Source: CAUZSN01 sp963582345 (lineage in GTDB: Bacteria; Planctomycetota; Planctomycetia; Planctomycetales; Planctomycetaceae). Taken from it: DNA of 64,000 bases. The position numbers were made by a program, and so were the translations under genes. Below the pieces are notes generated by a model that saw only the letters and a program-made list of their open reading frames with translations, had not been told where the DNA came from and did no database searches. Below are positions 8,711-20,022 of the stretch, piece by piece. Within the stretch, counting starts at the first letter, position 1. The number at the start of each line of letters is the position of its first letter. The DNA lies in contig CAUZSN010000003.1 in NCBI GenBank assembly GCA_963582345.1, positions 4,474 through 68,473 on the forward strand. Direction: 5' to 3'.

Positions 8711-9853
8711 ATGGACTATCACATATTATTGACCGGTGCAACTGGGCTACTCGGTCGCTACCTGTTGCGAGATTTGTTGCTAGCTGATGTCGACGTAGCT
8801 GTGCTGGTGCGTCCCAGTCGGCGACAATCTGCTGAGGAGCGTGTCGAGGCGCTCATGGGCACGTGGGACCAACAGGTTGGACGCGGGCTGCGCCGACCTA
8901 TTGTGCTGTCTGGCAATATTTGCGAACAGAATCTAGGGATGGATGACTCGAGCACAACATGGGTGAAGGAGCACTGTGATACCATCTTGCATAATGCGGC
9001 TAGTTTGACATTTCTTGGAACCGATGTTGAGGGAGAACCCTGGGAGTCGAATGTCCGGGGAACGCAAAACGTTTTGGATCTCTGCGAGCAATGCGAAATC
9101 CAAGACGTCCACCAAGTTTCTACGGCATATGTGTGCGGTCTGCGTCAGGACCGCATACTGGAATCCGAACTCGAAGTCGGCCAAGAAGTCTCTAACGATT
9201 ACGAACGCAGTAAGATCGAGGCTGAAAATCTAGTTCGCTCAGCCGATTTTCTGAGTCCGCCGACGGTCTATCGACCGTCCATCATTGTCGGAGACTCGCA
9301 GACGGGTTTCACAACGACGTTTCACGGTTTTTACGCTATGCTGCGGATCGCGCAGACACTGGTCAGTTCTGTGGAACTCGATGAAACCGGATTTAGGAAT
9401 GCCGGTGCACGACTAACTTTGGATGGAACGGAATCGAAGAATTTTGTCCCTGTCGATTGGGTTTCCGCGGTGATTGCCCATATCGTCACTTCTCCGGAAC
9501 ATCATGGACTGACCTACCATCTGACATCGAATCGTCCTGTGACAGTGCATTTGGTCAAGGATGTATTAGAGGAGTCGAACAATTTTCACGGAACCGAATT
9601 CTACGGCTCGGGCGTTGAACTGGATAATCCATCAGATCTCGAGCAGCTATTCTACGACCATATCCGAGTTTACAATGCGTACTGGCGCGACGATCCGAAA
9701 TTCGATCGCGTGAACACTTTGAATGCCGCGCCACACCTGCCGTGTCCGAAAATTGACCGCGAGATGCTGCTGCAATTGGCACGCACTGCGATTGACATGA
9801 ACTTTCGCTGGAAGGATCGCCCAGTAGTGCAACCTAGCGAGCTTCATTCGTAG
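8711..9853 (+). CDS. NAD(P)-binding reductase, thioester-reductase/male-sterility-like (extended SDR)
   Basis: About 380 residues from ATG 8711 (MDYHILLTGATGLLGRYLL); an in-frame TTG at 8675 lies upstream but adds non-conserved residues. The Rossmann motif TGATGLLG is at the N-terminus, followed by the positively charged VRPSR that would prefer NADPH. Further seen: HNAASLTFLG, the SNVRGTQNVLDLC segment, VSTAYVCG and the catalytic pair NDYERSKIEAE (Tyr-x3-Lys). This is the pattern of NAD_binding_4 proteins such as fatty-acyl-CoA or thioester reductases and related epimerases. It follows the RND-type gene in the same direction and converges with nusB, with only about 30 bp between stops. The substrate cannot be deduced; a lipid intermediate is an inference from the neighbour. 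Confidence 0.8.
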   Translation: MDYHILLTGATGLLGRYLLRDLLLADVDVAVLVRPSRRQSAEERVEALMGTWDQQVGRGLRRPIVLSGNICEQNLGMDDSSTTWVKEHCDTILHNAASLTFLGTDVEGEPWESNVRGTQNVLDLCEQCEIQDVHQVSTAYVCGLRQDRILESELEVGQEVSNDYERSKIEAENLVRSADFLSPPTVYRPSIIVGDSQTGFTTTFHGFYAMLRIAQTLVSSVELDETGFRNAGARLTLDGTESKNFVPVDWVSAVIAHIVTSPEHHGLTYHLTSNRPVTVHLVKDVLEESNNFHGTEFYGSGVELDNPSDLEQLFYDHIRVYNAYWRDDPKFDRVNTLNAAPHLPCPKIDREMLLQLARTAIDMNFRWKDRPVVQPSELHS

Positions 9854-9885
9854 CCGACTTTCCCCGCGTTCGTTTGTCGCATTTT

Positions 9886-10284
9886 TTATTTGTTGGGAAT
9901 CAGCCGGTCCAGGATGCCATTAACGAATTGAGGAGATTGAGCGGTGCCGTAGTGTCTGGCCAGGTCGACTGCTTCATTAATCACAACTTGGTAAGGAGTC
10001 TCCGAGTAAAGCAGTTCGAACGCAGACAATCGCAAAACATTGCGATCGGTGGGAGCCATTCGCGATAAAGTCCAATTCTCGGCGATCGACTCAATCTGAG
10101 CGTCCAATTCACTCTGCCGGTCTATGACGCCGACGAATAGTGACCAAGCAAATGTTCGCAGCGACTGATTGTGGATTTTATCGTTAAACATTTGACGGAT
10201 CGTTTCCAGATCGAGATCTGGATTCAAGTCCTTCTGATAAAGCATCTGCAGGGTAACTTCGCGAGCGTATCTACGGCGGGTCAT
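9886..10284 (-). CDS. nusB: Transcription antitermination factor NusB
   Basis: A 132-residue protein of typical NusB length. It begins MTRRRYAREVTLQMLYQKDL, a good match to the family's R-x-x-A-R-E-x-x-x-Q-x-L-Y start, and carries RMAPTDRNVLRLSAFELLY and the signature VVINEAVDLARHYGTAQSPQFVNGILDRL. NusB with S10/NusE assembles on boxA RNA to suppress termination in rRNA operons. It is the last gene of a minus-strand group after coaE, rho and ribH, 48 bp from ribH; the ribH-nusB pairing is frequent in bacteria. Confidence 0.95.
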   Translation of the reverse strand: MTRRRYAREVTLQMLYQKDLNPDLDLETIRQMFNDKIHNQSLRTFAWSLFVGVIDRQSELDAQIESIAENWTLSRMAPTDRNVLRLSAFELLYSETPYQVVINEAVDLARHYGTAQSPQFVNGILDRLIPNK

Positions 10285-10332
10285 TGGTGCGCGAAAATGA
10301 GCGAATTGAAGATAATCAAAATTGGCGTTTGG

Positions 10333-10827
10333 TCATAAGTCTTTCGGCCAGAGATTCTCGTCTGCCATCGTCTTCAAAGTGTTGACCATTTGTATGGCAG
10401 CCAACGCAGCTTCACTGCCTTTGTTTCCCGTTTTTCCGCCAGCTCGATCCAGGGCTTGTTGGAACGTCTCGCAAGTCAATACGCCGAATAAAACGGGTAT
10501 TCTGCTGGATTGGCCGGCTTGTAGAATGCCTTGGGCGACCTGTTGATTTATGTATTCGTGGTGCGAGGTTTCTCCCTTGATGACGGCTCCCAGACAAGAA
10601 ATTGCAGCGAAGCGACCACTCTTGGCCAGTCGGTCGGCGACCAGTGGAATTTCGAATGAACCGGGCACCCAAACCACTGTAATCTGTTCGTCAGTCACTC
10701 CATATTGTTTCAGTGTATCAATGGCTCCTTCCAACAACCGCTTGGTGATCACGTGGTTGAATTGGGAAACGACGATCGCGTGCGACTCGCATCCTGCCAG
10801 AAGCTTGCCTTCGATGATTTTGACCAT
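10333..10827 (-). CDS. ribH: 6,7-dimethyl-8-ribityllumazine synthase
   Basis: Condenses 5-amino-6-ribitylaminouracil with dihydroxybutanone phosphate to make lumazine, the penultimate riboflavin step. From ATG 10827 the product is 164 residues ([12 protein letters not shown]), the usual size. Family motifs: VSQFNHVITKRLLEGAID, VWVPGSFEIPLVADRLA, the loop GAVIKGETSHHEY with the catalytic His, VAQGI and GVLTCETFQQALDRAGGKTGNKG. Its ATG overlaps the rho stop codon by one base (TAATG), so translational coupling is likely. A longer frame reaching 10947 lies within rho and is not believed. Confidence 0.95.
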   Translation of the reverse strand: MVKIIEGKLLAGCESHAIVVSQFNHVITKRLLEGAIDTLKQYGVTDEQITVVWVPGSFEIPLVADRLAKSGRFAAISCLGAVIKGETSHHEYINQQVAQGILQAGQSSRIPVLFGVLTCETFQQALDRAGGKTGNKGSEAALAAIQMVNTLKTMADENLWPKDL

Positions 10828-12278
10828 TAACTCAGATTCATACTCATTAAGAACTCTTCGTTGGTCTTGGTGCGATTCATGCGGCTGACTAATAATTCCA
10901 TCGCTTCTACGGGATTCATGTCGTTTAGCACGCGTCGCAGAATCCAAACGCGTCGCAGTTCTTCCTCATCAAGTAACAATTCTTCCCTTCGAGTTCCCGA
11001 CTTATTGACGTCAATGGCTGGCCAGATGCGTTTTTCGACCAGTCGCCGGTCCAGATGCAGTTCGGTGTTTCCCGTCCCTTTGAATTCCTCGAAGATCACT
11101 TCATCCATTCGGCTACCTGTATCCACCAAGGCCGTGGCGACGATCGTCAGGCTGCCTCCGTCTTCGACATTTCGAGCTGCGCCGAAGAAACGTTTAGGAC
11201 GTTGCAGTGCATTGGCATCGACGCCACCGGAAAGGATCTTACCCGAATGAGGCACTTCCGTATTCCAGGCGCGTGCTAGGCGAGTGATCGAATCCAAGAA
11301 AATAATGACGTTGTGTCCGAATTCGACCATTCGTTTGGACTTTTCGATCACCATTTCCGACACCTGAATATGCCGGCTGGCCGGTTCATCAAAAGTGCTG
11401 CTAATTACTTCGCAGTTGGTCCCCCGAACCTGACGTTCCATGTCAGTGACTTCTTCAGGCCGTTCATCGATCAACAGGACGACGACATAGGCTTCTGGAT
11501 GGTTGATCAGGACAGACTTGGCCAGTTTTTGCAGCAAGACAGTCTTGCCAGCGCGCGGTGGTGAAACGATCAGGCCGCGCTGGCCCATGCCAATCGGTGC
11601 GAGAATGTCGACCACGCGCGTACTGAGTTCATCGGCCGTAGTTGTTAGAGTCAAACGCACGTTTGGATGCAGCGGTGTCAGGTCGTCGAAGACGACTTTA
11701 GCCGTCAACAGATTCGGATCCTGAGCATTAATCGCCTCGACGCGCAACAAGGCGAAATAGCGTTCGTTTTCTTTGGGAGGCCGAATCTGCCCGGCCACCG
11801 TTGCTCCGGTCCTTAGTCCAAACCTCCGAATTTGGCTGGGTGACACGTAGATGTCGTCGGGGCACGGCAGGTAATGATAGTCGGGGCTGCGCAGGAATCC
11901 GAAACCGTCAGGTAAGATTTCCAGTGTCCCTTCCCCGAACATTAGGCCGTTGAGCTTAGTCCGTTCTTTCAGGATTCTGAAAATCAGGTCCTGTTTTTGT
12001 AATCCACTGATTTCACTCAGGCTTTCTCTGCGAGCCAGAGCCATAAGTTCTTTCATCGTCATCTTCTGCAATTGAGCAATATGTAACTCGCCGCGTTTGA
12101 TTTGCTCATAGCGATCGTCCGTCGGAAACTCGGACCACGGAGTGTCCGGCATGGATGCCTCGTCTAACCTGACGTGGTTTGTCGATTCCGAATTTATTAA
12201 GGGCTGTTTTGTGGGAATCGTAGCCGAGGTGGGCGTGACGCGGACTTCAGAGGCCTGGGATTTGATCGATTTGGCCAT
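10827..12278 (-). CDS. rho: Transcription termination factor Rho
   Basis: A 483-residue hexameric RNA helicase that ends transcripts. Order: a planctomycete-style N-terminal extension of about 60 residues, the Rho N domain ([16 protein letters not shown]), the RNA-binding cold-shock-like domain with [15 protein letters not shown] near 120, and the ATPase with Walker A SPPRAGKT, Walker [13 protein letters not shown], the Q-loop/R-loop region and [20 protein letters not shown]. All core motifs are intact. ATG 12278. It is followed with a one-base overlap by ribH and preceded about 150 bp by coaE, so a coaE-rho-ribH-nusB transcript is likely. Identification is certain; the roughly 150-bp leader could carry autoregulation, which was not resolved. 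Confidence 0.97.
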   Translation of the reverse strand: MAKSIKSQASEVRVTPTSATIPTKQPLINSESTNHVRLDEASMPDTPWSEFPTDDRYEQIKRGELHIAQLQKMTMKELMALARRESLSEISGLQKQDLIFRILKERTKLNGLMFGEGTLEILPDGFGFLRSPDYHYLPCPDDIYVSPSQIRRFGLRTGATVAGQIRPPKENERYFALLRVEAINAQDPNLLTAKVVFDDLTPLHPNVRLTLTTTADELSTRVVDILAPIGMGQRGLIVSPPRAGKTVLLQKLAKSVLINHPEAYVVVLLIDERPEEVTDMERQVRGTNCEVISSTFDEPASRHIQVSEMVIEKSKRMVEFGHNVIIFLDSITRLARAWNTEVPHSGKILSGGVDANALQRPKRFFGAARNVEDGGSLTIVATALVDTGSRMDEVIFEEFKGTGNTELHLDRRLVEKRIWPAIDVNKSGTRREELLLDEEELRRVWILRRVLNDMNPVEAMELLVSRMNRTKTNEEFLMSMNLS

Positions 12279-12425
12279 GGTAACAATTCCTGCGATCGCG
12301 GTGGTTCTAAAAAGACCGGTTAGTCACCATCGACGGATTGAAGATTCCACCTGAACATATCTCGTTGAGGTCGATTAATAGTGGGGGTGACTTGCTTAGA
12401 GAACAATTCTTTAGTGGCTGAAGCC

Positions 12426-13061
12426 TCAAGTTAGGTCGTTGTTGATCTGAGATAAAATTCGTTTTAATTCGGTTCCGGCTTGGCTAATAAAACCAGAATT
12501 ATCGATCACATAATCTGCCGCCCGCCGCTTTGTCTCGATCGGCAGTTGGCTAGATTCACGCGAGCGAAACTCTTCTTCGTTCCAACCGCGCGATTTAGCG
12601 ACACGCCCAAATCGTTGCTCGTAGGGCACGTCGAGAAAAACAACTTGGTCGCACAGATCTCTCCAATCGGCTTCCAGAAGAACAGCTGCATCAAGGATGA
12701 TAGTGTCGAAAGCATTCGATGCTCTTGCCTCCTCCACTTGTTTCTGAAGATTTTGTCGAATTTGGGGATGAACGATTGATTGCAAATCGGCCAGTGCCCG
12801 GCGATTGCCGCAGCTTGAACCGAAAACTTCTCGGGATAATATCGCGCGATCGACTTGCCCTTGTTCGTCAAAAACCGGTTGTTGAAAACGTTGATGGATT
12901 TGTTCTTTGACGTATGGGAGCTTTAGGACCTCGTGTCCAACCCGGTCTCCATCGAGGACGACCACATTTCGTTTCCCGCTGATCCAACGAGCAAGAGCAC
13001 TCTTGCCGGAGCCAACTCCTCCAACCAAGGCAACAACAGGAACGAACCTTCGGCCTAGCAC
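12426..13061 (-). CDS. coaE: Dephospho-CoA kinase
   Basis: Last step of coenzyme A synthesis, phosphorylating the ribose 3'-OH of dephospho-CoA. The 211-residue product has the P-loop ALVGGVGSGKSALARW, DGDRVGHEVL, IVHPQIRQNL (the family's conserved HP), DTIILDAAVLLEADW, VVFLDVPYEQRFGRV and the C-terminal RRAADYVIDNSG. The most plausible start is GTG 13061; the conserved region begins only about ten residues later. It heads the minus-strand group with rho, ribH and nusB, with polA 242 bp upstream. Confidence 0.93.
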   Translation of the reverse strand: MLGRRFVPVVALVGGVGSGKSALARWISGKRNVVVLDGDRVGHEVLKLPYVKEQIHQRFQQPVFDEQGQVDRAILSREVFGSSCGNRRALADLQSIVHPQIRQNLQKQVEEARASNAFDTIILDAAVLLEADWRDLCDQVVFLDVPYEQRFGRVAKSRGWNEEEFRSRESSQLPIETKRRAADYVIDNSGFISQAGTELKRILSQINNDLT

Positions 13062-13303
13062 ATTCGTAGGATTGACACCCTAAACTGCAGAAAGGTACAT
13101 GAGGGATACATTCGGTGAACTAACGCTTTGTTGTGAATTGGAGTTCGTGCGTTCCAGCCGCACGCGAAATCAGAGATGCAACCTTAAGGTGTGTTTGAGT
13201 CAATGGTGAACGAATCAACTTCGCCTGTCAACCAAATTGGTAAAGTTTCAGACCACATCAGAATCTGCAAATATGACGTACTGTGGCATTTCCCGGTGTT
13301 GGG

Positions 13304-15988
13304 TTAAACGTTTTCGAGATCCAACCAGTTCGAGCCGACCGAGACGTCGACTGTGACTGGTACGATCAAATTCATGGCCGTTTGCATTTCGTCGCGAACA
13401 AGTTTGACGAGAGAATCAGTTTGTTCCACCGGGACTTCGAACACTAACTCGTCGTGAATTTGCAGAAGCATTTGGCCGGGATGGCTTTCTCGTTCGATTC
13501 GTTCGTCAATGTTGACCATAGCCTGCTTGATCAAATCGGCTGCCGAACCTTGGATGATTGTGTTGACGGCGGTGCGTTCCGGGAGATTACGTTGACGTCC
13601 GCGCCGCGGCCGGATGCCACTGATGACACGTCTTCGACCCAGAATCGTTTGTGCAAATCCGCTGCGCTCGCATTCATCCAGCGACTGTTCCAAGAATCGG
13701 TCGACGCCACTATAAAGCGTGAAATAGTTGTCGATAAACTCGGCCGCCTGTTCGGTCGTAATCCCCAAAGCCGCGGACAATCCAAATGGTGTCTGACCGT
13801 AAATCACGCCGAAGTTCACCGTCTTGGCAACTCTGCGCATTTCTAACGTCACTCGATCGGCGTCGACGTCGAAAATTTCGGCTGCTACCGCCAAGTGAAT
13901 GTCTGCCCCTTGGTGAAACGCTTCGACTAACACTTTGTCCTGGCTGAAGTGCGCCAGCATACGCAACTCGATCTGCGAATAGTCTGCACAAACGAGTTTC
14001 CAATCTTGCTGTGACGGCACAAATGCCCGCCGCACGCGCCGACCCTCGTCGGTGCGAATAGGAATGTTCTGCAAATTCGGGTTGCTGGAACTCAAACGGC
14101 CCGTCGCGGTGACAACCTGATTGAAGGAAGTGTGAACTTTTCCGGTCTGGGGATTTACCATCTCTGGCAGCGCATCGAGGTACGTTCTCTTCAACTTTGC
14201 CAAGTGGCGATGTTCGATGATTTGCCTGGGCAAAGGATGCCATTCGGCCAGTCTTTCCAATACATCTTGACTTGTACTGGCTCCGGTTTTGGTTTTCTTC
14301 AAGACAGGCAAGTTCAAATCTTCGAACAAGACCGTGCGTAATTGCAGCGGTGAATCGATGTTGAATTCTCGTCCTGCGGATTCGTGGATATCAGCGACGA
14401 GTTGAGATAGTCGTTTGCCCAAATCGCTGCTTTGGCGATTCAATTCTTCGACGTCAATTCGGATGCCGGTGCACTGCATACGAGCTAGGACTGAGATTAA
14501 CCGCCGCTCTAAGTGCCAATACAAGTCCCACAGGTTTTCTCGACGAAGTTCGTCAGCAACCAGATTAGCTACCTGCCGGGTTGCATCAACATCTTCACCG
14601 GCGAGTACGGCAATTTTAGCGACACAGATTTCGGGCATCCCAGAATGTTCCTCATTCGTATTGGTGATCTCATCAGATGGTGATGGCCGAAATTTCAAAT
14701 ATTGTTCTGATAGCGCGTCCAGACTGTGTGTTCGCGCCCCGGCACTTAGCAAGTAGCTGCCGACCATAGGATCGACACCAAGTCCACAGATGTGAATTCC
14801 GAAGCGCCTAAGTACAACGAGGGCATACTTGATATTTTGACTTGTGATTTGAAGGTTCGCGTCCTCCAAAATCGGCCGCAGCGAATCGAGTACCTTCTGG
14901 GTGTCTAATGTTGCTTGTCCTGCCGGACCGCGGATTGCGATGTAATAACCACTGTTAGGCTGCCAATTGAACGCACAGCCTACAATGTCGGCGCGCATCG
15001 CGTCCAAGCTCGTTGTCTGTAGTTGCATGCAAAAAGTTCTCTGCTTGTTCAATGACGAGAGAAATTGTTTCAGCTTTTGGTTAGTGTCGATGACTTCAAC
15101 CGATTGTTGTCTGCGGACTGTGGGAATTTCAGGGGCCAGTTGACGCACTTCGTCGGCGAACCGGTGAAATCCAAACATCCTGAATAGTTCCAGTAACCGT
15201 TGGATGTCGGGCTGTGCGGTGCGAGCAGCGTCCCAATCAATTTCCAGCGGCAAATCAGTCTTCAACCGCACCAACTCGCGACTCATGCGCGCCTGATCGG
15301 CGTATATCTTCAGATTCTCGCGCAGTTTGGGGCCGGATGCTTCGTCCGCGTGAGCTAGTACATTGTCAAGCGTGTCGAATTGGTTTAACAGCACTCTGGC
15401 TTTTTTGGGTCCTACTAAAGGCACGCCGGGCACATTGTCAACGCTGTCGCCGACCAGCGCTTGGAAGTCAACGACCTGATCGGGCCGTATTCCCCAATCC
15501 TGCAGTAAGTATTCTTCGCCCAAGATAAAGTTTTTACGGATGTTGTAGAGTTGAATGCGGGGCCCGATCAGTTGCCGTGCGTCCTTGTCGTTCGTGACGA
15601 TCTGAACATCGATATCCCGTTCCTTTGCCAGACGGGCGATCGTGGCCATTACGTCATCCGCTTCCCAGCCGGCCTGTTCAACGATTGGCAACCGGAAGGC
15701 TTTCATTACTTCGACGATCATTGGAATCTGAGGCCGCAGCTCGTCTGGCATTGCTTCCCGATTGGCCTTGTAGTCCGCGTAGATGTCGTTCCGGACACCG
15801 GGACCGGCCGAATCCATAGCACACAACAGGTACGTCGGCTTCTTGTGACACAGCATCGCCAACAAGTCACGGGTGAATCCGTATGTGGCATTCGTCGGCT
15901 GACCGGATGGACCTGTCATCGACGGAATGGCATGAAACACCTGGAAAACCAGAGAAAAAACGTCAATTATATAGGCGAAGTCACCCAT
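13304..15988 (-). CDS. polA: DNA polymerase I with degenerate proofreading domain
   Basis: About 894 residues from ATG 15988 (MGDFAYIIDVFSLVFQVFHA); a longer frame to 16060 lacks family character. The N-terminal 5'-3' flap exonuclease domain is intact (GWEADDVMATIA, VTNDKDARQLI, ALVGDSVDNVPGVPLVGPKKA). The middle 3'-5' exonuclease fold is present but its metal residues look lost: motif I reads CMQLQTTSLD instead of the DTET type, and motif II reads SQNIKYALVVL where Asp is usual. The polymerase domain is intact: motif A VCADYSQIELRMLAH, motif B RRVAKTVNFGVIYGQTPFG and motif C LQIHDELVFEVP. Its role is gap filling and Okazaki-fragment maturation. Loss of proofreading is inferred from the missing carboxylates; it also occurs in Bacillus and Thermus PolA. 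Confidence 0.95.
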   Translation of the reverse strand: MGDFAYIIDVFSLVFQVFHAIPSMTGPSGQPTNATYGFTRDLLAMLCHKKPTYLLCAMDSAGPGVRNDIYADYKANREAMPDELRPQIPMIVEVMKAFRLPIVEQAGWEADDVMATIARLAKERDIDVQIVTNDKDARQLIGPRIQLYNIRKNFILGEEYLLQDWGIRPDQVVDFQALVGDSVDNVPGVPLVGPKKARVLLNQFDTLDNVLAHADEASGPKLRENLKIYADQARMSRELVRLKTDLPLEIDWDAARTAQPDIQRLLELFRMFGFHRFADEVRQLAPEIPTVRRQQSVEVIDTNQKLKQFLSSLNKQRTFCMQLQTTSLDAMRADIVGCAFNWQPNSGYYIAIRGPAGQATLDTQKVLDSLRPILEDANLQITSQNIKYALVVLRRFGIHICGLGVDPMVGSYLLSAGARTHSLDALSEQYLKFRPSPSDEITNTNEEHSGMPEICVAKIAVLAGEDVDATRQVANLVADELRRENLWDLYWHLERRLISVLARMQCTGIRIDVEELNRQSSDLGKRLSQLVADIHESAGREFNIDSPLQLRTVLFEDLNLPVLKKTKTGASTSQDVLERLAEWHPLPRQIIEHRHLAKLKRTYLDALPEMVNPQTGKVHTSFNQVVTATGRLSSSNPNLQNIPIRTDEGRRVRRAFVPSQQDWKLVCADYSQIELRMLAHFSQDKVLVEAFHQGADIHLAVAAEIFDVDADRVTLEMRRVAKTVNFGVIYGQTPFGLSAALGITTEQAAEFIDNYFTLYSGVDRFLEQSLDECERSGFAQTILGRRRVISGIRPRRGRQRNLPERTAVNTIIQGSAADLIKQAMVNIDERIERESHPGQMLLQIHDELVFEVPVEQTDSLVKLVRDEMQTAMNLIVPVTVDVSVGSNWLDLENV

Positions 15989-16212
15989 GGAAACCGTTTT
16001 TATCTTGACTTCGAACTCGGACAACAGCGTAAATGCCATCAGCTGACGCACGGAATACAATCAGAATGTCCCGTGGAATCGCCAAAAGGTTCAAAAGGTT
16101 CAAGCGTGCTGCATAGGCAGCCGATTCATTATTGACACTGCCTTATCCCCTTTTAGACTTGAGAGATATGCAGACGCGAATTCTCGTCTAGTGTGTTGAA
16201 AAGGATAGATCC

Positions 16213-17769
16213 ATGGCATCCGCAGTCAAGCCGACGGCCGTCCATTTCTCGCTAATATTCTTCGTGATGCTCAGTATCATTATGAGCGTCATGTTTGTTT
16301 TATATTTCAGGGACTACGGTGACTTGGAGGAAGCAACCAAGGTAATCAGGAACGATCTACGAGACAAGACAACGGTGACCCAGGGGCAGGATGAAGATAT
16401 CCAGGCGCTGTCGAAGGTCATCGGGCATAATTTCGATCAAGTTGGGCTTGAAGATCAGGCAGTGGGAACAGTTCTTGGTGGCACACGAATTGATCTTGAG
16501 AAAGTCGACAACCTGTCGGAAAAGACCTACAAAGCTGCCATCGAGAAGCTTTTGCAGGACGTGCTGAATCTAACGCAGGAACGCGACAATATTCGCGCAG
16601 ATTTGGGTGCCGAGCACAAGGAAATTCTGGCGCTTCAAAGTCGGTATCAAGCATTGGTCGACGAAGAAGTGGGTGCTAAGAAAAAGGCAGAACAGGATCT
16701 GAAGGATTTAATCACGCAGCAAGATGAAGCACTGCGCGAGAAAATAAAGAAAATTGATGACCTGCGGGACGCAAATAGGCAATTGCAGCAAGAATTGGAA
16801 GACGAAAGTATTGCCCACCAGAAAGACAACAAGCGTTTCAAACGAGAAGTTGCCCAGTTAAGTTTGATCACGGATCGGCTCCGCGAGAAACTGGACGAAG
16901 CGACGAAAGTGAGTTTCGAACGAGCCGATGGAGAAATTGTCTGGGTCGACAACATAACTAACCGAGTCTGGATCAATCTTGGGATCGCGGACAACCTGAG
17001 CAAGCGCACGAATTTCAGCGTGTATACCAAAGCTCATCACGGAGTCGGCCGAGGTACTGACGACATTAAAGGATCAATCGAAGTCACTCGGCTGATCGAC
17101 TCACATACGGCCGAAGCACGCATTCTGGAATACGACCTTTTGCGGCCGTTGGCGAAAGGCGATCCTATCTACACACCACTATGGAGTCCTGGTCGCACAG
17201 AAAACTTTTCGTTTGTGGGCACAATTGACTTGAATGGAGATGGCAGCAGCGACCGTGGTCAACTGCACGACTTGGTTGCCGGAGCCAGAGCCACGATCGA
17301 CAACGAAGTCGATGACAAAGGAAACAGAATCCGGTACACTAGCTTCCCGAACGTTTTTCTTCCGCACCAGATGGACAGTCCTGGCATCGACGTGAACACC
17401 AAATTTCTGGTTATCGGGGAAATCAAAGATCCGAGCACAACTGCCATGCCGGATGAAAAATCCATAATTGACAGAATCCTTGCTCACAGGACTGCAATGG
17501 TCAAAGAAGCCCGCAAGACTGGCGTGCGAGTCGTCAGCATTAGCGATTTCCTGTCGTACATCGGGTACAAACCGCAGAGACGGTTGTTTACACCCGGCAC
17601 GGACCGGCCCTATAATTTGAGAGCCGGTGCCCACAGCACAACAACTGACGTGGCCGTGGGAAAACGCGCTTCATCCGGCCAGGTTTCTGGCGTGTTCGGC
17701 AAAAGAAGGCGATTAAGACAGAAATCGTCTTCCGGCCAAACAAGCCCACTATTCCGCGGCGGTTATTAA
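16213..17769 (+). CDS. Membrane-anchored coiled-coil protein, function unknown
   Basis: A 518-residue protein starting at ATG 16213 with AAGGAT just upstream. Residues about 12-33 (FSLIFFVMLSIIMSVMFVLYF) form one transmembrane helix with the short N-terminus inside. Residues about 100-230 are strongly charged heptad-like sequence (ERDNIRADLGAEHKEILAL, QQDEALREKIKKIDDLRDA), a predicted coiled coil. The rest (GEIVWVDNITNRVWINLGIADNL onward) looks like a compact beta-rich domain, and the C-terminus is basic and low-complexity. The topology resembles a periplasmic coiled-coil tether. The gene stands alone, divergent from polA and followed by a hairpin terminator. No function is assigned. Confidence 0.75.
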   Translation: MASAVKPTAVHFSLIFFVMLSIIMSVMFVLYFRDYGDLEEATKVIRNDLRDKTTVTQGQDEDIQALSKVIGHNFDQVGLEDQAVGTVLGGTRIDLEKVDNLSEKTYKAAIEKLLQDVLNLTQERDNIRADLGAEHKEILALQSRYQALVDEEVGAKKKAEQDLKDLITQQDEALREKIKKIDDLRDANRQLQQELEDESIAHQKDNKRFKREVAQLSLITDRLREKLDEATKVSFERADGEIVWVDNITNRVWINLGIADNLSKRTNFSVYTKAHHGVGRGTDDIKGSIEVTRLIDSHTAEARILEYDLLRPLAKGDPIYTPLWSPGRTENFSFVGTIDLNGDGSSDRGQLHDLVAGARATIDNEVDDKGNRIRYTSFPNVFLPHQMDSPGIDVNTKFLVIGEIKDPSTTAMPDEKSIIDRILAHRTAMVKEARKTGVRVVSISDFLSYIGYKPQRRLFTPGTDRPYNLRAGAHSTTTDVAVGKRASSGQVSGVFGKRRRLRQKSSSGQTSPLFRGGY

Positions 17770-17786
17770 AGCAGTCGATGTGGAAT

Positions 17787-17808
17787 AACGCGAACCGCGC
17801 GTTTTCTT
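17787..17808 (+). terminator. Rho-independent terminator after the coiled-coil gene
   Basis: A perfect 6-bp stem, AACGCG at 17787-17792 and CGCGTT at 17798-17803, with a 5-base loop, followed by TTCTTT. It begins 18 bp after the stop at 17769. The stem is short but GC-rich and the T-rich tail is in the right place. Confidence 0.6.
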
Positions 17809-18122
17809 TAGGCGCCTTCGTCAACTGTGACATCCAACGTCGCGAAGTGTTTGACAGGTGCTCGCGTCCTCTTGTCCAAATAGATTCTCGGTGGCGCCTG
17901 AGGCAAACGGACTTGATCAGTATTCGTGGTGAGACCGACCTGGCAGCGTAGAGATTGACCCTAGTTGTTGTGTCAGCGACAGTCAAAGAATGGGACTTGA
18001 CCAGAATTTGCCGTCGACCAACTTGCCAGCAGTCGCACCAGGTTCGCGTTCGTTTGTTGGATTTGGTCAATTGACGGTGCTAGAGACGAGTTGGACGGAA
18101 TAACCTCCGAGTCCGTCGTGCA
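17809..18122. other. Intergenic stretch with possible decayed coding sequence
   Basis: About 310 bp downstream of the kinase gene (minus) and of the plus-strand terminator. On the minus strand, 17808 to about 17957 reads as a protein-like tail (TTNTDQVRLPQAPPRIYLDK then HFATLDVTVDEGA), but stop codons interrupt the same frame just upstream. It may be a remnant or chance; nothing firmer can be said. Confidence 0.25.
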
Positions 18123-19577
<1,455 letters not shown>

Positions 19578-20022
19578 GCAGAACCACGCAGTTTCAGTTT
19601 GACGTGCGACTCACACGCTATTCATCCTCTACAGATCTGGATATGGGCGCCGCACCAGTACTGTTGCGGCAAGTTCCGCGTTGGCCAGGGACGCCATCAG
19701 ATCGACAAAATCTGTCTCACTCTTTACGGGACTCACGATTTGTCAGGGTCGTCGCGATCCAAAACTAAAAGAGCCTCTCAAGATCCAGTGCATGCTGGAC
19801 GATGAGCCCAATCTTGAGGCTAGTTGTCCAAGCGAGTGAAGTCAAGCGAATTTGCTTTCTAAGGAATTCCGAAACTCTTGAAAGGTTGACTACGAAATGA
19901 GCTTCAGAAAGATATTCTGCGGTCATTTGTGGCCGGACCACGAGCGCGCAAAAAAACAGACTACCAAGAGAATGGTCTGTCCCAAGAAAAGAAGGAACGG
20001 TTGCCTAAGTTGGACCAGAAAC
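19578..20022. other. Intergenic stretch containing a minus-strand terminator
   Basis: About 445 bp between the kinase and the small secreted protein, both on the minus strand. Apart from the hairpin at 19761-19820 no gene or RNA was recognised; short plus-strand frames here lack coding character. Confidence 0.4.
19761..19820 (-). terminator. Probable rho-independent terminator (minus strand)
   Basis: On the minus strand the arm GCCTCAAGAT (19820-19811) can pair with ATCTTGAGAGGC (19784-19773) with a 2-base bulge, an inner CCAG/CTGG stem extends it, and the T-rich run TCTTTTAGTTTT follows (19772-19761). It lies about 200 bp after the stop of the gene ending at 20023, so would close that transcript. 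Confidence 0.5.

Noticed and set aside
13459..14243. Several 60-180-codon plus- and minus-strand frames within polA
   Set aside because: They are in shadow frames of polA, whose motifs are all in one frame.
17588..18070. 160-codon minus-strand frame
   Set aside because: It overlaps the 3' part of the coiled-coil gene on the other strand, and shows no family motif. A protein-like stretch in another frame at 17808-17957 is interrupted upstream by stops, so no gene is called.
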